A stretch of 16,564 bases of DNA from positions 1-16,564 of the forward strand of contig JBCCLI010000109.1 in NCBI GenBank assembly GCA_039026975.1, read 5' to 3'. The notes under the pieces are model-generated. The model made no database searches and had not been told where the DNA came from. It saw nothing but the letters and a program-made list of their open reading frames with translations. A program made the position numbers and the translations under genes. Origin of the DNA: JBCBKZ01 sp039026975. Its GTDB lineage: Bacteria; Bacteroidota; Bacteroidia; J057. The first letter of the stretch is position 1, and each line of letters begins with the position of its first letter. Below, in pieces: positions 6,993 through 14,768 of this stretch.

Positions 6993-7876
6993 ACATAGCA
7001 TTAGGGAGTATTCTCCTCATTTCTTTATTAGCACCGGGATTTATCCTACGGCTCGCCTACGTACGGGGGGCCTCTTCCAAAAGGGCTATCCAAACAGCCC
7101 TGACCATAGACACCTCCCTGGTCAACCAAATCATTTTTTCAGCTATTCCTTCCCTTCTCATCCATTTGGGAAGCCTCTTTGTCATTCAGCAACTGGGCAT
7201 TATTTTCAGAGCTGAGCCAGATTTATACATTATCTATAAAATCATTGACGGAGAGGGCCTGCTGGCACCGGATGAATTTGAGGTAATCAGAATGGGGTTA
7301 TCCTCATTTGCCCTGTATAATGTTGTTCTCATATTCCTTGCCTACCGAGTAGGAAAGCTCTTCCGGCGATTTGTCATTTTGACCGGACTAGACCTTAGAA
7401 ATCCTTTTCTCAGGGTCAATAATGACTGGTACTATGTCTTTGAAAATATAACAGAAGAAACCTACCCACAGAAACGAACCCTATGGTTTTATATGGTCAG
7501 CTTATTCAGAGCTATTTTCCAGTTTGATAAGCATAAACCCGAGAGAAACTTTGACCTGGTGTACCTGGAAGTACTGGCCAAGATTGACGGAAGAGAACCC
7601 GTCATCTACTCTGGAATTCTGGAAGATTTCTACCTCTCTAAAACTACTGGCCTGGAGCGTATCCACATGATGGCTGTTTATAGCCGACCCTATGTGCTAG
7701 GAGAAAGTATTACTACCCCTGAGCTAACAGATCCTGAAGGAGAATCTTTCCGTACTACCCAGGACACAGATATTCTCATCATCCCCTACAGTAAAATCTC
7801 TAATATTAAGGTTTCTTACTTCTCTCTGGACTTAGTTGCTGCCGTGGAAGATACCTCCAAATCCCCCTTAGGTTAG
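6989..7876 (+). CDS. Membrane protein with C-terminal soluble domain, unknown function
   Basis: A 295-residue protein starting at TTG 6989, a start supported by the TTGA overlap with the preceding stop. Hydrophobic segments lie at about 3-22 (with APGFILRLAY at its end), 44-68 and 103-121. The PGF motif after the first helix and the three-helix layout recall DUF6338-type proteins, a resemblance by memory only. A basic stretch follows (RVGKLFRRF), then NNDWYYVFEN. The C-terminal domain looks strand-rich (LVYLEVLAKIDGREPVIYSG, DFYLSKTTGLERI, DILIIPYSKISNIKV) and probably lies in the cytoplasm. No catalytic motif is obvious. No third gene follows in the same direction for 412 bases, so the pair forms a compact two-gene unit. 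Confidence 0.75.
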   Translation: MNIALGSILLISLLAPGFILRLAYVRGASSKRAIQTALTIDTSLVNQIIFSAIPSLLIHLGSLFVIQQLGIIFRAEPDLYIIYKIIDGEGLLAPDEFEVIRMGLSSFALYNVVLIFLAYRVGKLFRRFVILTGLDLRNPFLRVNNDWYYVFENITEETYPQKRTLWFYMVSLFRAIFQFDKHKPERNFDLVYLEVLAKIDGREPVIYSGILEDFYLSKTTGLERIHMMAVYSRPYVLGESITTPELTDPEGESFRTTQDTDILIIPYSKISNIKVSYFSLDLVAAVEDTSKSPLG

Positions 7877-8002
7877 CCCTAGCAGGTTATAGAAAAAAGC
7901 GCTGAATACAAAGTAGCCGGAGTAGATTTTACTGGTGTTTACTTCTTTCATGCTAGTACATTTTGGACAGATGAGCATAGGTTTAAGTCGTGTCCTACTC
8001 AT
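7868..8002 (-). CDS. Candidate 44-residue protein with a CPKC motif (doubtful)
   Basis: An ATG at 8002 on the minus strand opens a 44-codon frame ending at 7868, overlapping the end of the convergent membrane-protein gene by 9 bases. The product contains LICPKC near the start, like the first half of a zinc ribbon, but no second Cys pair. It ends in a hydrophobic stretch (YFVFSAFFYNLLGLT). It may be a very small real gene, a remnant, or chance. There is no clear ribosome site. Reported because the CxxC and compact fit are notable. Confidence 0.2.
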   Translation of the reverse strand: MSRTRLKPMLICPKCTSMKEVNTSKIYSGYFVFSAFFYNLLGLT

Positions 8003-8288
8003 GTTAGCCTATCTATTTTATATTTTGCAAATGGTCATCCTTACTTTTGAATCACTACCCTTTTAACTACTACCCGCTATTCTTAGGGCTTTTTTAAAAG
8101 TCTACAATAATCGCTGTACATATAGGGAGCTACGGTAATGATGATTAGCAATAGGAGAGTACATTCTTAGGTTTGCATACAAACTCCATAGATCTGCCTA
8201 CTGAAATTACTCGTTTGTTCCTCAGATTTATACCCAATAAAAGAGGAGAAGATTTTCACTCAAACAAAGTAATTTAAATTAACAGAAG
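7877..8288. other. Intergenic region without a firm gene
   Basis: Apart from the doubtful small minus-strand frame at its left end, I see no gene. A short inverted repeat GTTTGCATACAAAC (8171-8184) lies about 105 bases before the NmrA-like gene and could be a regulator site for the adjacent AraC protein. AGAGGAGA (8241-8248) is purine-rich but too far from the ATG at 8289 to be its ribosome site. No recognisable tRNA or small RNA is visible. Confidence 0.4.
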
Positions 8289-9182
8289 ATGAGGATTACC
8301 TTAACAGGTTCACTTGGGCATATTGGTAGGCCTTTGACCGAGAAGTTGATTGCACAGGGACACGCAATTACTGTTATCAGTAGCAACCCAAAAAGGAGTA
8401 AAGAAATTTCAGCACTAGGAGCTATTCCTGCCATTGGTAAATTACAAGATACTAACTTTTTAGTGACTGCCTTCAAAGGGTCTGATCTGGTTTATACCTT
8501 GGTCCCTCCAGCTAATTATTTTGACCCTGAATTGGACTTACTGGAGTATTTCATAAAAATGGGTAGTAGCTTTGCAGAAGCCCTCAGACAAACAGAAGTT
8601 AAACGAGTGGTGAATCTTAGTAGTATAGGCGCACACCTGGAGAAGGGTAACGGCATTTTAGAGGGTACCTACCATGTTGAAAATAGCCTTAATAATTTAC
8701 CTGATGAGGTAGTAATTACCCATGTGAGACCCGTCGAAATCTACTATAACCTCTTTCAATATGTCGAGCTCATCAAGAGTGCTGGAGTCATGTCAAGCAA
8801 CTTAGCAGCAGATGACGTTAATGTATGGGTTTCGATAGAAGATATAGCTGACAGTATAGTCAAAGAAGTTAATTCTCTACCAAATGGACGGAAGGTACAA
8901 TATGTTGCCAGTGAAGAAGTAACATACAAAGAGCTTGCAAGAACCCTAGGATTAGCCATTGGCAAGCCTAACTTGAAATGGGTGCAAATTACGAATGATG
9001 AACTTCAAGCAAGACTAATAGAAGTAGGGATGCAACCTAAAATAGCAGAGAAAATGGTCGAAATGTACGCTTCTATTCATAGCGGCTTATTATATGAACA
9101 TTATAACCAGAATAAACCGGAAACATTTGGAAAAGTGAAACTGAAAGACTTTGCTAGAAACTTTGCTACTGCTTATCAATAA
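8289..9182 (+). CDS. NmrA-like NAD(P)-binding oxidoreductase/sensor protein
   Basis: A 297-residue protein of the atypical short-chain dehydrogenase class. The Rossmann nucleotide site is at the start (ITLTGSLGHIGRPL, Gly 7, 10 and 13). It is followed by a second-strand region ending ITVISSNPKRSKEI, where basic residues after the strand suggest NADP(H). VVNLSSIGAHLEKG at about 110-123 corresponds to the Ser region of the fold. The canonical YxxxK pair of classical dehydrogenases is not evident, as in NmrA-type proteins that may sense redox state rather than catalyse. HVRPVEIYYN fits the family's substrate-side segment. It precedes the AraC gene by 30 bases on the same strand, so the two are probably one transcript. 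Substrate unknown. Sampled lines are lower in GC than the flanking core genes. Confidence 0.85.
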   Translation: MRITLTGSLGHIGRPLTEKLIAQGHAITVISSNPKRSKEISALGAIPAIGKLQDTNFLVTAFKGSDLVYTLVPPANYFDPELDLLEYFIKMGSSFAEALRQTEVKRVVNLSSIGAHLEKGNGILEGTYHVENSLNNLPDEVVITHVRPVEIYYNLFQYVELIKSAGVMSSNLAADDVNVWVSIEDIADSIVKEVNSLPNGRKVQYVASEEVTYKELARTLGLAIGKPNLKWVQITNDELQARLIEVGMQPKIAEKMVEMYASIHSGLLYEHYNQNKPETFGKVKLKDFARNFATAYQ

Positions 9183-9212
9183 GCATAGCTAAAACATAGT
9201 TACCTTCAATAT

Positions 9213-10142
9213 ATGCCCACTGAATTTCATCATATTAAGACGATAAGTCAATACCATAGGATTCGCGGACTAGATAAACCCATCCATCCTCTGATTAGTG
9301 TGGTAGACTACAGTCAGGTAAAAGTATCGAGAGATGATTACGAAAAAAGCTGGATATTTAGCTTTTATCTGATCGCTCTAAAGCGAAATTTCGATCAGGT
9401 ATTCAAAATGAACTACGGCCAGAACCAATACGATTATGATGAAGGAATCATGTTTTTTATGGCCCCAGGCCAGCTTCTAAGTATTGAGGGAAGTAAGGAT
9501 AATACCAGCCAAAGGTCAGGCTGGATGCTACTTATACACCCCGATTTTTTGTTCAGCACATACTTAGCAAAGAGGATTAAAAATTACGAGTTTTTTAAAT
9601 ACTCCATTCATGAAGCACTTTTTTTATCTGAGCTAGAAGAGAAGAAATTGAATACAATCGTTAAAAGTATACAAGAGGAGTATAAGTCTGTCATTGATAA
9701 ACACAGCCAACAAATTCTAGTCTCTCAGGTCGATACGCTTTTAGCGTATTCTAATCGGTTTTATGAGCGCCAATTCATCACACGCAAACATATGAATCAT
9801 CGTATTCTAGAGAAGTTTGAGGAGATAATTGATAAAAGCTTTAAAAGCGAAAACTTCACAGAGCAAGGAATACCATCGGTAACTTATATTGCCGATAAAT
9901 TAAACCTAACGCCTAATTATCTCAGTTCATTGCTGAAGCATTTGACCGGCCAATCTACACAGCAACATATTCATAATAGACTAATTGATATTGCGAAGGC
10001 AAAACTCTCTACAACAGACCTATCCGTCAGTCAAATTGCTTATCAACTAGGCTATGACTATCCACAATCCTTTAGTAAGCTTTTCAAGTCTAAGACGAAC
10101 CAATCACCACTGGAATTCAGGAAGTCAATAATCTTACCTTAA
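9213..10142 (+). CDS. AraC-family transcriptional regulator
   Basis: A 309-residue regulator. The N-terminal part (about 1-190) is the ligand or dimerisation domain of a common Bacteroidota subfamily (ISQYHRIRGL, YDYDEGIMFFMAPGQLL, SGWMLLIHPDFLF, YERQFITRK). The C-terminal part (about 205-307) carries the two AraC helix-turn-helix units: PSVTYIADKLNLTPNYLSSL (221-240) followed by LLKHLTGQSTQQHIHNRLI, then LSVSQIAYQLGYDYPQSFSK (270-289) and FKSKTNQSPLEFRKS. All expected landmarks are present, so it looks intact. It likely controls its own transcript, including the NmrA-like gene just upstream; the effector is not known. A small hairpin follows the stop. Confidence 0.93.
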   Translation: MPTEFHHIKTISQYHRIRGLDKPIHPLISVVDYSQVKVSRDDYEKSWIFSFYLIALKRNFDQVFKMNYGQNQYDYDEGIMFFMAPGQLLSIEGSKDNTSQRSGWMLLIHPDFLFSTYLAKRIKNYEFFKYSIHEALFLSELEEKKLNTIVKSIQEEYKSVIDKHSQQILVSQVDTLLAYSNRFYERQFITRKHMNHRILEKFEEIIDKSFKSENFTEQGIPSVTYIADKLNLTPNYLSSLLKHLTGQSTQQHIHNRLIDIAKAKLSTTDLSVSQIAYQLGYDYPQSFSKLFKSKTNQSPLEFRKSIILP

Positions 10143-10146
10143 AAAT

Positions 10147-10160
10147 GTAGTGGTTACTAC
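10147..10160. repeat. Short hairpin after the AraC gene
   Basis: GTAGT (10147-10151) pairs with ACTAC (10156-10160) around GGTT, starting 5 bases after the AraC stop. It has no T-tract, so it is a weak terminator candidate in either direction. Confidence 0.2.
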
Positions 10161-10181
10161 TTGAGAACCTGACTGTGAGAC

Positions 10182-10412
10182 TCATTCAGTCTGTTCGCCA
10201 TTGGGAAGTCCTGAGAATCTACCTTTACTTTTCTCCCACCAACCCTTCTTTACTTCTTGGGATAGTTCATCTATTTCCTCCGTAGCTGCCTGACTATTTC
10301 GGATAGCTTATGGGTAGAACAAATAATCCAGCATACACTGAAGATCATCTACCCCTAAGTCCGCAGTAAGCCGAATAATTATCTCATTATTTGTCCTTTC
10401 AATAGTAAGCAT
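10182..10412 (-). pseudogene. Antitoxin-like gene broken by an in-frame stop
   Basis: Reading the minus strand from ATG 10412 gives MLTIERTNNEIIIRLTADLG, then DDLQCMLDYLFYP, an in-frame TAA at 10308-10310, and in the same frame AIRNSQAATEEIDELSQEVK followed by KGWWEKSKGRF and a TGA at 10182-10184. The whole (about 75 residues) matches a short antitoxin-type protein common in Bacteroidota and Cyanobacteria, recognisable by the ELxxEV-x-x-x-WWEK ending. The family normally has a residue such as Glu at the stop position, so a GAA to TAA change would explain it. Such antitoxins usually precede a PIN-type toxin. Here the downstream side is the convergent AraC gene and no toxin is present. I infer a decayed, orphaned remnant. 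The similarity is from memory, not a search. The remaining 10413-10459 holds nothing visible. Confidence 0.65.
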
Positions 10413-10459
10413 ATGAGACTATTAAGACACGAGATGAACTAAGACTTAAAACAGCTATT

Positions 10460-13400
10460 CTACCCATAGATTCTCCCTCCACCTTTTTTCTTCTTTTTGC
10501 CATCCTGGGCTCTTCTCTCTCGGCGGGATAGTTTACGTTCAGGTGCATTATTATTCATGAGGGCACGCTCCCGATCCATATTCTTCTTCTTTTCTTGATC
10601 AGCTGCCCCATGCTTGGTATTCATACGGCTGAAGTCATCTCGTTTAGCTTCTACCTTCTGGTTCTGGTTACGCTCTTCCACATGTAGATCGGCCTTAAAT
10701 AGCAGCGAAAGTACCTGCTGGTTAATATCATTCAGGGCCTGCTGGAATAGCTGGAAAGACTCAAATTTATAGACCAGTAGAGGATCTTTCTGCTCGAATA
10801 CGGCATTTTGGACAGATCTACGCAGATCATCCATCTCCCTTAGGTGATTCTTCCACTTATCATCTATAATGGCAAGTGCACTTACCTTCTCCAGCTCATC
10901 TATCACTGCCTGTCCATTAGTGGTTAGGGCCTCTTCTGCTGAAACGATGATACGTAACTGCTTAGATCCGTCTGAGAATGGAATAATGATACGCTCTATC
11001 TGCGGATTCTGCTTACGGATATTAGCTATCCCTTTTGCCAGGGTATCAGCGAGATTCTGAGATTTACGTTTGTAGTAGGACTTAGCGGAGTCATAAATCA
11101 TCTGGGTGATCTCATTCTCATCCAGATCATTTAGATCTTTCTCTGTAACCTTAGGATCTACAGATAGCTGTCTGATACACTCAAGCCTAAGGCCTTCTGC
11201 ATCAGGAATATCAAAATAACGCTCCATGATAGCTTGACACAGGTCATAGAGCATATTATCAAGGTCTACCTTGATTCTTTCTCCGTAAAGTGCATTTCTC
11301 CTTCTCCTGTAAATCACCTCACGCTGGGAGTTCATTACATCATCATACTCCAACAGGCGCTTACGCATGGCGAAGTTATTCTCCTCTACCTTCTTCTGGG
11401 CATTAGTAATAGATTTAGAGATCATGGAGTGCTGAATCACTTCTCCCTCCTTCAGGCCCATACGGTCCATCACTTTAGCTATGCGCTCAGAGCCAAATAG
11501 ACGCATCAACTCATCATCCAGGGCCACGTAGAACTGGGATACGCCTGGGTCTCCCTGGCGTCCTGCACGTCCTCTCAGCTGACGGTCAATCCTTCTGGAC
11601 TCGTGCCTCTCCGTTCCTATGATGGCCAAACCACCTGATTCCTTCACGCCAGGCCCTAACTTAATGTCTGTCCCTCTACCTGCCATATTAGTGGCTATGG
11701 TTACAGTACCAGGAAGACCTGCTTCTGTAACTACTTCTGCCTCGCGCTGGTGCTGCTTGGCATTCAGTACGTTATGAGGGATTTTTCTGGCTCTCAGCAT
11801 ACGGCTAAGTACCTCAGACACTTCTACAGAGGTAGTACCGACTAACACAGGCTGACCTTTTTCCCTAAATTCCTGAATCTGATCTATGACAGCATTGTAT
11901 TTTTCACGCTTGGTTTTGTAGATAAGGTCTTCCTTATCATCACGCTGGATGGGGACATTAGTAGGAATTACCACTACATCCAACTTATAGATTTCAAAGA
12001 ATTCTGACTCCTCCGTTTCGGCTGTACCCGTCATCCCTGACAGCTTATGGTACATCCTGAAGTAGTTCTGTAAAGTAACTGTAGCAAAAGTTTGTGTAGC
12101 CTTCTCAATCTTCACATTCTCCTTGGCTTCTATTGCCTGGTGAAGACCGTCTGAGTACCTACGTCCTGGTAGCACACGCCCTGTTTGCTCATCCACAATC
12201 TGTACCTTCCCATCGGCTACTATGTAGGCTACGTCTCTCTCGAAGAGGGTATACGCTTTAAGGAGCTGATTAATAGAATGAAGGCGCTCTGCTTTTTCAG
12301 CATAGTCTTGGGCTACTACATCTTTCTTCTTGATCCGCTCATCATCATTCAAGCTGGTATCTCCCTCTATCTCGGAGAATAAAGCTGCTATATCCGGCAA
12401 GACAAATAAATCTGGATCTTCTCCCCCACGCGCGATAGATTCCCTACCCTTATCCGTCATTTCTATCTGATTATTGCGCTCATCTATGGTGAAGTAGAGA
12501 GGATCCGTAGCTATATGCATATTTTTGGAGTTATCCTGCATATAGAAACCTTCTGTCTTATTCAGAACGGATTTCATGCCTACTTCTCCCAAGAACTTAA
12601 TCAATGCCCCATTTTTAGGAAGTCCTTTGAAAGCCCTAAATAGCGCTAGGCCTCCATTCTCATTATCTTCAGCTGTTATCAGTTTCTTAGCTTCATTCAG
12701 ATATTGAGTTACCAGCCTGCGTTGCTCCCTCACCAGTTTCTCTACTCTGGGCTTTAACTCATTAAACTCGTGCTTATCACCTTGGGGGACAGGTCCTGAA
12801 ATAATAAGGGGGGTTCTGGCTTCATCAATGAGTACAGAGTCAATCTCATCAATAATGGAGTAATGGTGTTGCCGTTGAACTAAGTGTTCAGGGTGAGTAG
12901 TCATATTATCACGTAGATAATCAAAGCCATACTCATTATTAGTTCCGTAGACTATATCTGCTTTATATGCTGCTCGTCTGGTTTCTGAGTTAGGGTCATG
13001 TAAGTCTATGCAGTCTACTGTCATTCCATGGAAGCGGAATAGGGGAGCGTTCCATTCCTGGTCTCTTTGGGCAAGGTAGTTATTCACAGTAACCAGATGG
13101 ACCCCCATGCCTGAGAGGGCATTCAAGTAAATAGGAAGGGTAGCTACCAGCGTTTTTCCTTCTCCTGTTTGCATCTCCGCAATCTTACCTTGATGTAAGG
13201 TGATTCCTCCCATCAGCTGCACATCATAGTGAATCATTTTCCACTCTATCTCTGCCCCTGCTGCCGTCCACTTATTCTTCCATACAGCTGTATCTCCCTC
13301 TATCCGTACGTAATCATGCTTTCCTGCTGCCAGGGTACGGTCCATTTCAGTAGCCGTAACCCGTAGTTCTTTATTTTCCGTAAGTCTTCTCGCTGTTTCT

Positions 13401-13741
13401 TTTACTACCGCAAAAGCCTCTGGAAGAATTTCCATGAGCACCTCCTCCAAGGCCTCATTTTTATCGTTTTTGAGTTCGTCTATCTCTTTATACAGCCCCT
13501 CTTTTAATTCTACCTCATCTATGGAGGCAGCCTCTTCTTTTTTATCTATTAAAGCCTGGTCAATCTCAGAAAGGTAGTCTTGTATGCGTTTTTTAAACTC
13601 ATCCGTTTTCCCCCTTAGTCCATCATCTGTCAACTCATGAAGGGAAGCATACTCCTCATTAATCAGCCTTACTAGTGGCTCCAACTCCTTCACGTCTTTC
13701 TCCTTCTTCGAGGGCAGTAAATTCTTAATAAAGCCTAACAT
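10460..13741 (-). CDS. secA: Preprotein translocase ATPase SecA
   Basis: The ATPase that drives proteins through SecYEG. Length is 1093 residues against about 900 in E. coli. Walker A is MQTGEGKT (190-197) and the DEAD-like motif is DEIDSVLIDEARTPLIISG (298-316). NBD2 has the signature IVDEQTGRVLPGRRYSDGLHQ (about 515-535), SGMTGTA, NMAGRGTDIKLG (685-696) and QLRGRAGRQGDPG (721-733). The helical scaffold region has LLEYDDVMNSQREVIY (796-811). Extra sequence lies at about 60-100 (acidic/Lys-rich, inside the N-terminal part) and about 320-395 (in or near the preprotein-binding domain), as in other Bacteroidota SecA. The C-terminus is basic (SRRERRAQDGKKKKKGGG) and lacks the Cys/His zinc tail that binds SecB in many species. 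It is 116 bases downstream of the phosphatase gene with its own promoter candidate. Confidence 0.98.
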   Translation of the reverse strand: MLGFIKNLLPSKKEKDVKELEPLVRLINEEYASLHELTDDGLRGKTDEFKKRIQDYLSEIDQALIDKKEEAASIDEVELKEGLYKEIDELKNDKNEALEEVLMEILPEAFAVVKETARRLTENKELRVTATEMDRTLAAGKHDYVRIEGDTAVWKNKWTAAGAEIEWKMIHYDVQLMGGITLHQGKIAEMQTGEGKTLVATLPIYLNALSGMGVHLVTVNNYLAQRDQEWNAPLFRFHGMTVDCIDLHDPNSETRRAAYKADIVYGTNNEYGFDYLRDNMTTHPEHLVQRQHHYSIIDEIDSVLIDEARTPLIISGPVPQGDKHEFNELKPRVEKLVREQRRLVTQYLNEAKKLITAEDNENGGLALFRAFKGLPKNGALIKFLGEVGMKSVLNKTEGFYMQDNSKNMHIATDPLYFTIDERNNQIEMTDKGRESIARGGEDPDLFVLPDIAALFSEIEGDTSLNDDERIKKKDVVAQDYAEKAERLHSINQLLKAYTLFERDVAYIVADGKVQIVDEQTGRVLPGRRYSDGLHQAIEAKENVKIEKATQTFATVTLQNYFRMYHKLSGMTGTAETEESEFFEIYKLDVVVIPTNVPIQRDDKEDLIYKTKREKYNAVIDQIQEFREKGQPVLVGTTSVEVSEVLSRMLRARKIPHNVLNAKQHQREAEVVTEAGLPGTVTIATNMAGRGTDIKLGPGVKESGGLAIIGTERHESRRIDRQLRGRAGRQGDPGVSQFYVALDDELMRLFGSERIAKVMDRMGLKEGEVIQHSMISKSITNAQKKVEENNFAMRKRLLEYDDVMNSQREVIYRRRRNALYGERIKVDLDNMLYDLCQAIMERYFDIPDAEGLRLECIRQLSVDPKVTEKDLNDLDENEITQMIYDSAKSYYKRKSQNLADTLAKGIANIRKQNPQIERIIIPFSDGSKQLRIIVSAEEALTTNGQAVIDELEKVSALAIIDDKWKNHLREMDDLRRSVQNAVFEQKDPLLVYKFESFQLFQQALNDINQQVLSLLFKADLHVEERNQNQKVEAKRDDFSRMNTKHGAADQEKKKNMDRERALMNNNAPERKLSRRERRAQDGKKKKKGGGRIYG

Positions 13742-13803
13742 ATTATTATAAAAGTTATCTATACTCGGGTGTGTCGATGTTATCTTATACTATTGTAAAC
13801 GAC

Positions 13804-13811
13804 CAAAGTTA
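13804..13811 (-). promoter_or_regulatory. Candidate -7 element of the secA promoter
   Basis: On the minus strand TAACTTTG fits the Bacteroidota consensus TAnnTTTG exactly, about 63 bases upstream of the secA ATG. No well-placed TTTG about 20 bases further upstream is seen, so support is partial. Confidence 0.3.
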
Positions 13812-13814
13812 AGC

Positions 13815-13847
13815 AAAAGGAGAAATTTTTATAAGATAAATCCTCCT
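13815..13847 (-). terminator. Possible terminator of the phosphatase gene
   Basis: Read on the minus strand, AGGAG (13847-13843) pairs with CTCCT (13822-13818), with an inner ATTT/AAAT pairing, and is followed by TTTT (13818-13815). It begins 11 bases after the phosphatase stop and precedes the secA promoter candidate. The stem is short and interrupted. Confidence 0.35.
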
Positions 13848-13857
13848 GATAATCTGA

Positions 13858-14679
13858 CTATTGGATAGACCTTAGATTAGTTATCCAGCTTTGTAGATGT
13901 CTTAACAAGGTATTATGAAGGGGTCCATTGGTAACGAGAATCTGTCTTCCAAAAAAATAGTTTTCTCCTCCCTCCATATCTGTTACCTGCCCACCAGCTT
14001 CTTTCACTAGTAATGAGGCTGCTGCTACATCCCAGGGTTTCAACCCAAACTCAAAGTACCCATCCAGCCTACCACAGGCTACGTAAGCCATTTCCAGGGC
14101 TGCACTTCCCAGCCTTCTTATGCCATGGCTTTCTCCTATGATGGAGGCTATCATATGGGCATACACCTCTCTCCCAGGAACCTCTATACCAGGAAAACGG
14201 GTAGATAGTAGGGCTTCCTGCAAGTCTTCCTTAGGGCTTACCTGTATTTTCTCTCCATTAAGCGTGGCACCCTCTCCCTTTTTGGCTACAAAAAGCTCAT
14301 CTACCACCGGATGATAAATATACCCCCTCACAACTTCTCCCTTATAAGAAAGACCAAGGCTGATACAGAAAAAAGGGAGTCCATGTGTAAAGTTAGTAGT
14401 ACCGTCTACGGGATCTATCACCCAGACATAATCCCTTTGAGTATTCTCATTGGCACTTTCTTCCGTGATAAAACCTGAATCAGGAATAACCTCTCTACAG
14501 GATTTCTTGAGAATTTCTTCAGCCGTTACATCTACATAGGAGAATAAGTCATTCTCTCCCTTGTACTCTATCTTTTTGAAATCAAAATGTGTAAATTCAT
14601 TTAGGACAAAGGCCCCCGTTTTCCTGAGAATTTGGGGCAGTACAGCATCTACTCGCTGTAAGTCAGAAGTTCCACCCAT
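13858..14679 (-). CDS. Inositol monophosphatase-family phosphatase
   Basis: A 273-residue protein of the Mg-dependent, lithium-sensitive phosphatase family (SuhB, IMPase, CysQ relatives). The metal ligands are all present: E73 in ITEES, D89 and D92 in WVIDPVDGTTNF, and D217 in the C-terminal KPWDVAA motif. GSAALEMAYVACGRLDGYFE (191-210) and LLVKEAGGQVTD are typical. Likely substrates are myo-inositol-1-phosphate or other sugar or nucleotide phosphates; the family does not fix this. No signal peptide, so cytosolic. It sits 89 bases after the amidohydrolase gene and 116 before secA, on the same strand. ATG 14679 gives the normal family length; an earlier in-frame start is not needed. Confidence 0.92.
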   Translation of the reverse strand: MGGTSDLQRVDAVLPQILRKTGAFVLNEFTHFDFKKIEYKGENDLFSYVDVTAEEILKKSCREVIPDSGFITEESANENTQRDYVWVIDPVDGTTNFTHGLPFFCISLGLSYKGEVVRGYIYHPVVDELFVAKKGEGATLNGEKIQVSPKEDLQEALLSTRFPGIEVPGREVYAHMIASIIGESHGIRRLGSAALEMAYVACGRLDGYFEFGLKPWDVAAASLLVKEAGGQVTDMEGGENYFFGRQILVTNGPLHNTLLRHLQSWITNLRSIQ

Positions 14680-14744
14680 GCTGGTTGGTATTTATGTGTA
14701 TTACGTAACATCTGTAGGGAGTCACCATGTAAAACGTAGCAGTA

Positions 14745-14763
14745 TGGATTTACGTTGGATTTA
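14745..14763. repeat. Direct repeat TGGATTTA with 11-base period
   Basis: TGGATTTA occurs at 14745-14752 and 14756-14763, spaced by 3 bases, so the repeats are one helical turn apart. It lies between the amidohydrolase stop and the phosphatase start, where a promoter for the phosphatase could be. A binding site is a guess. Confidence 0.25.
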
Positions 14764-14768
14764 GCGCC

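Noticed and set aside
6934..7215. Plus-strand frame of 93 codons
   Set aside because: It overlaps the 59-residue gene and the membrane protein in another frame, and shows no sensible domain pattern.
7950..8066. Plus-strand 38-codon hydrophobic frame in the intergenic region
   Set aside because: No ribosome site or recognisable motif, and it overlaps the CPKC candidate on the other strand; most likely chance.
8171..8184. GTTTGCATACAAAC as a riboswitch or terminator
   Set aside because: Only a 5-base stem with no T-tract or larger conserved structure; kept only as a possible operator in the intergenic note.
11234..12382. Plus-strand frames inside secA
   Set aside because: Antisense to a fully conserved SecA reading frame.
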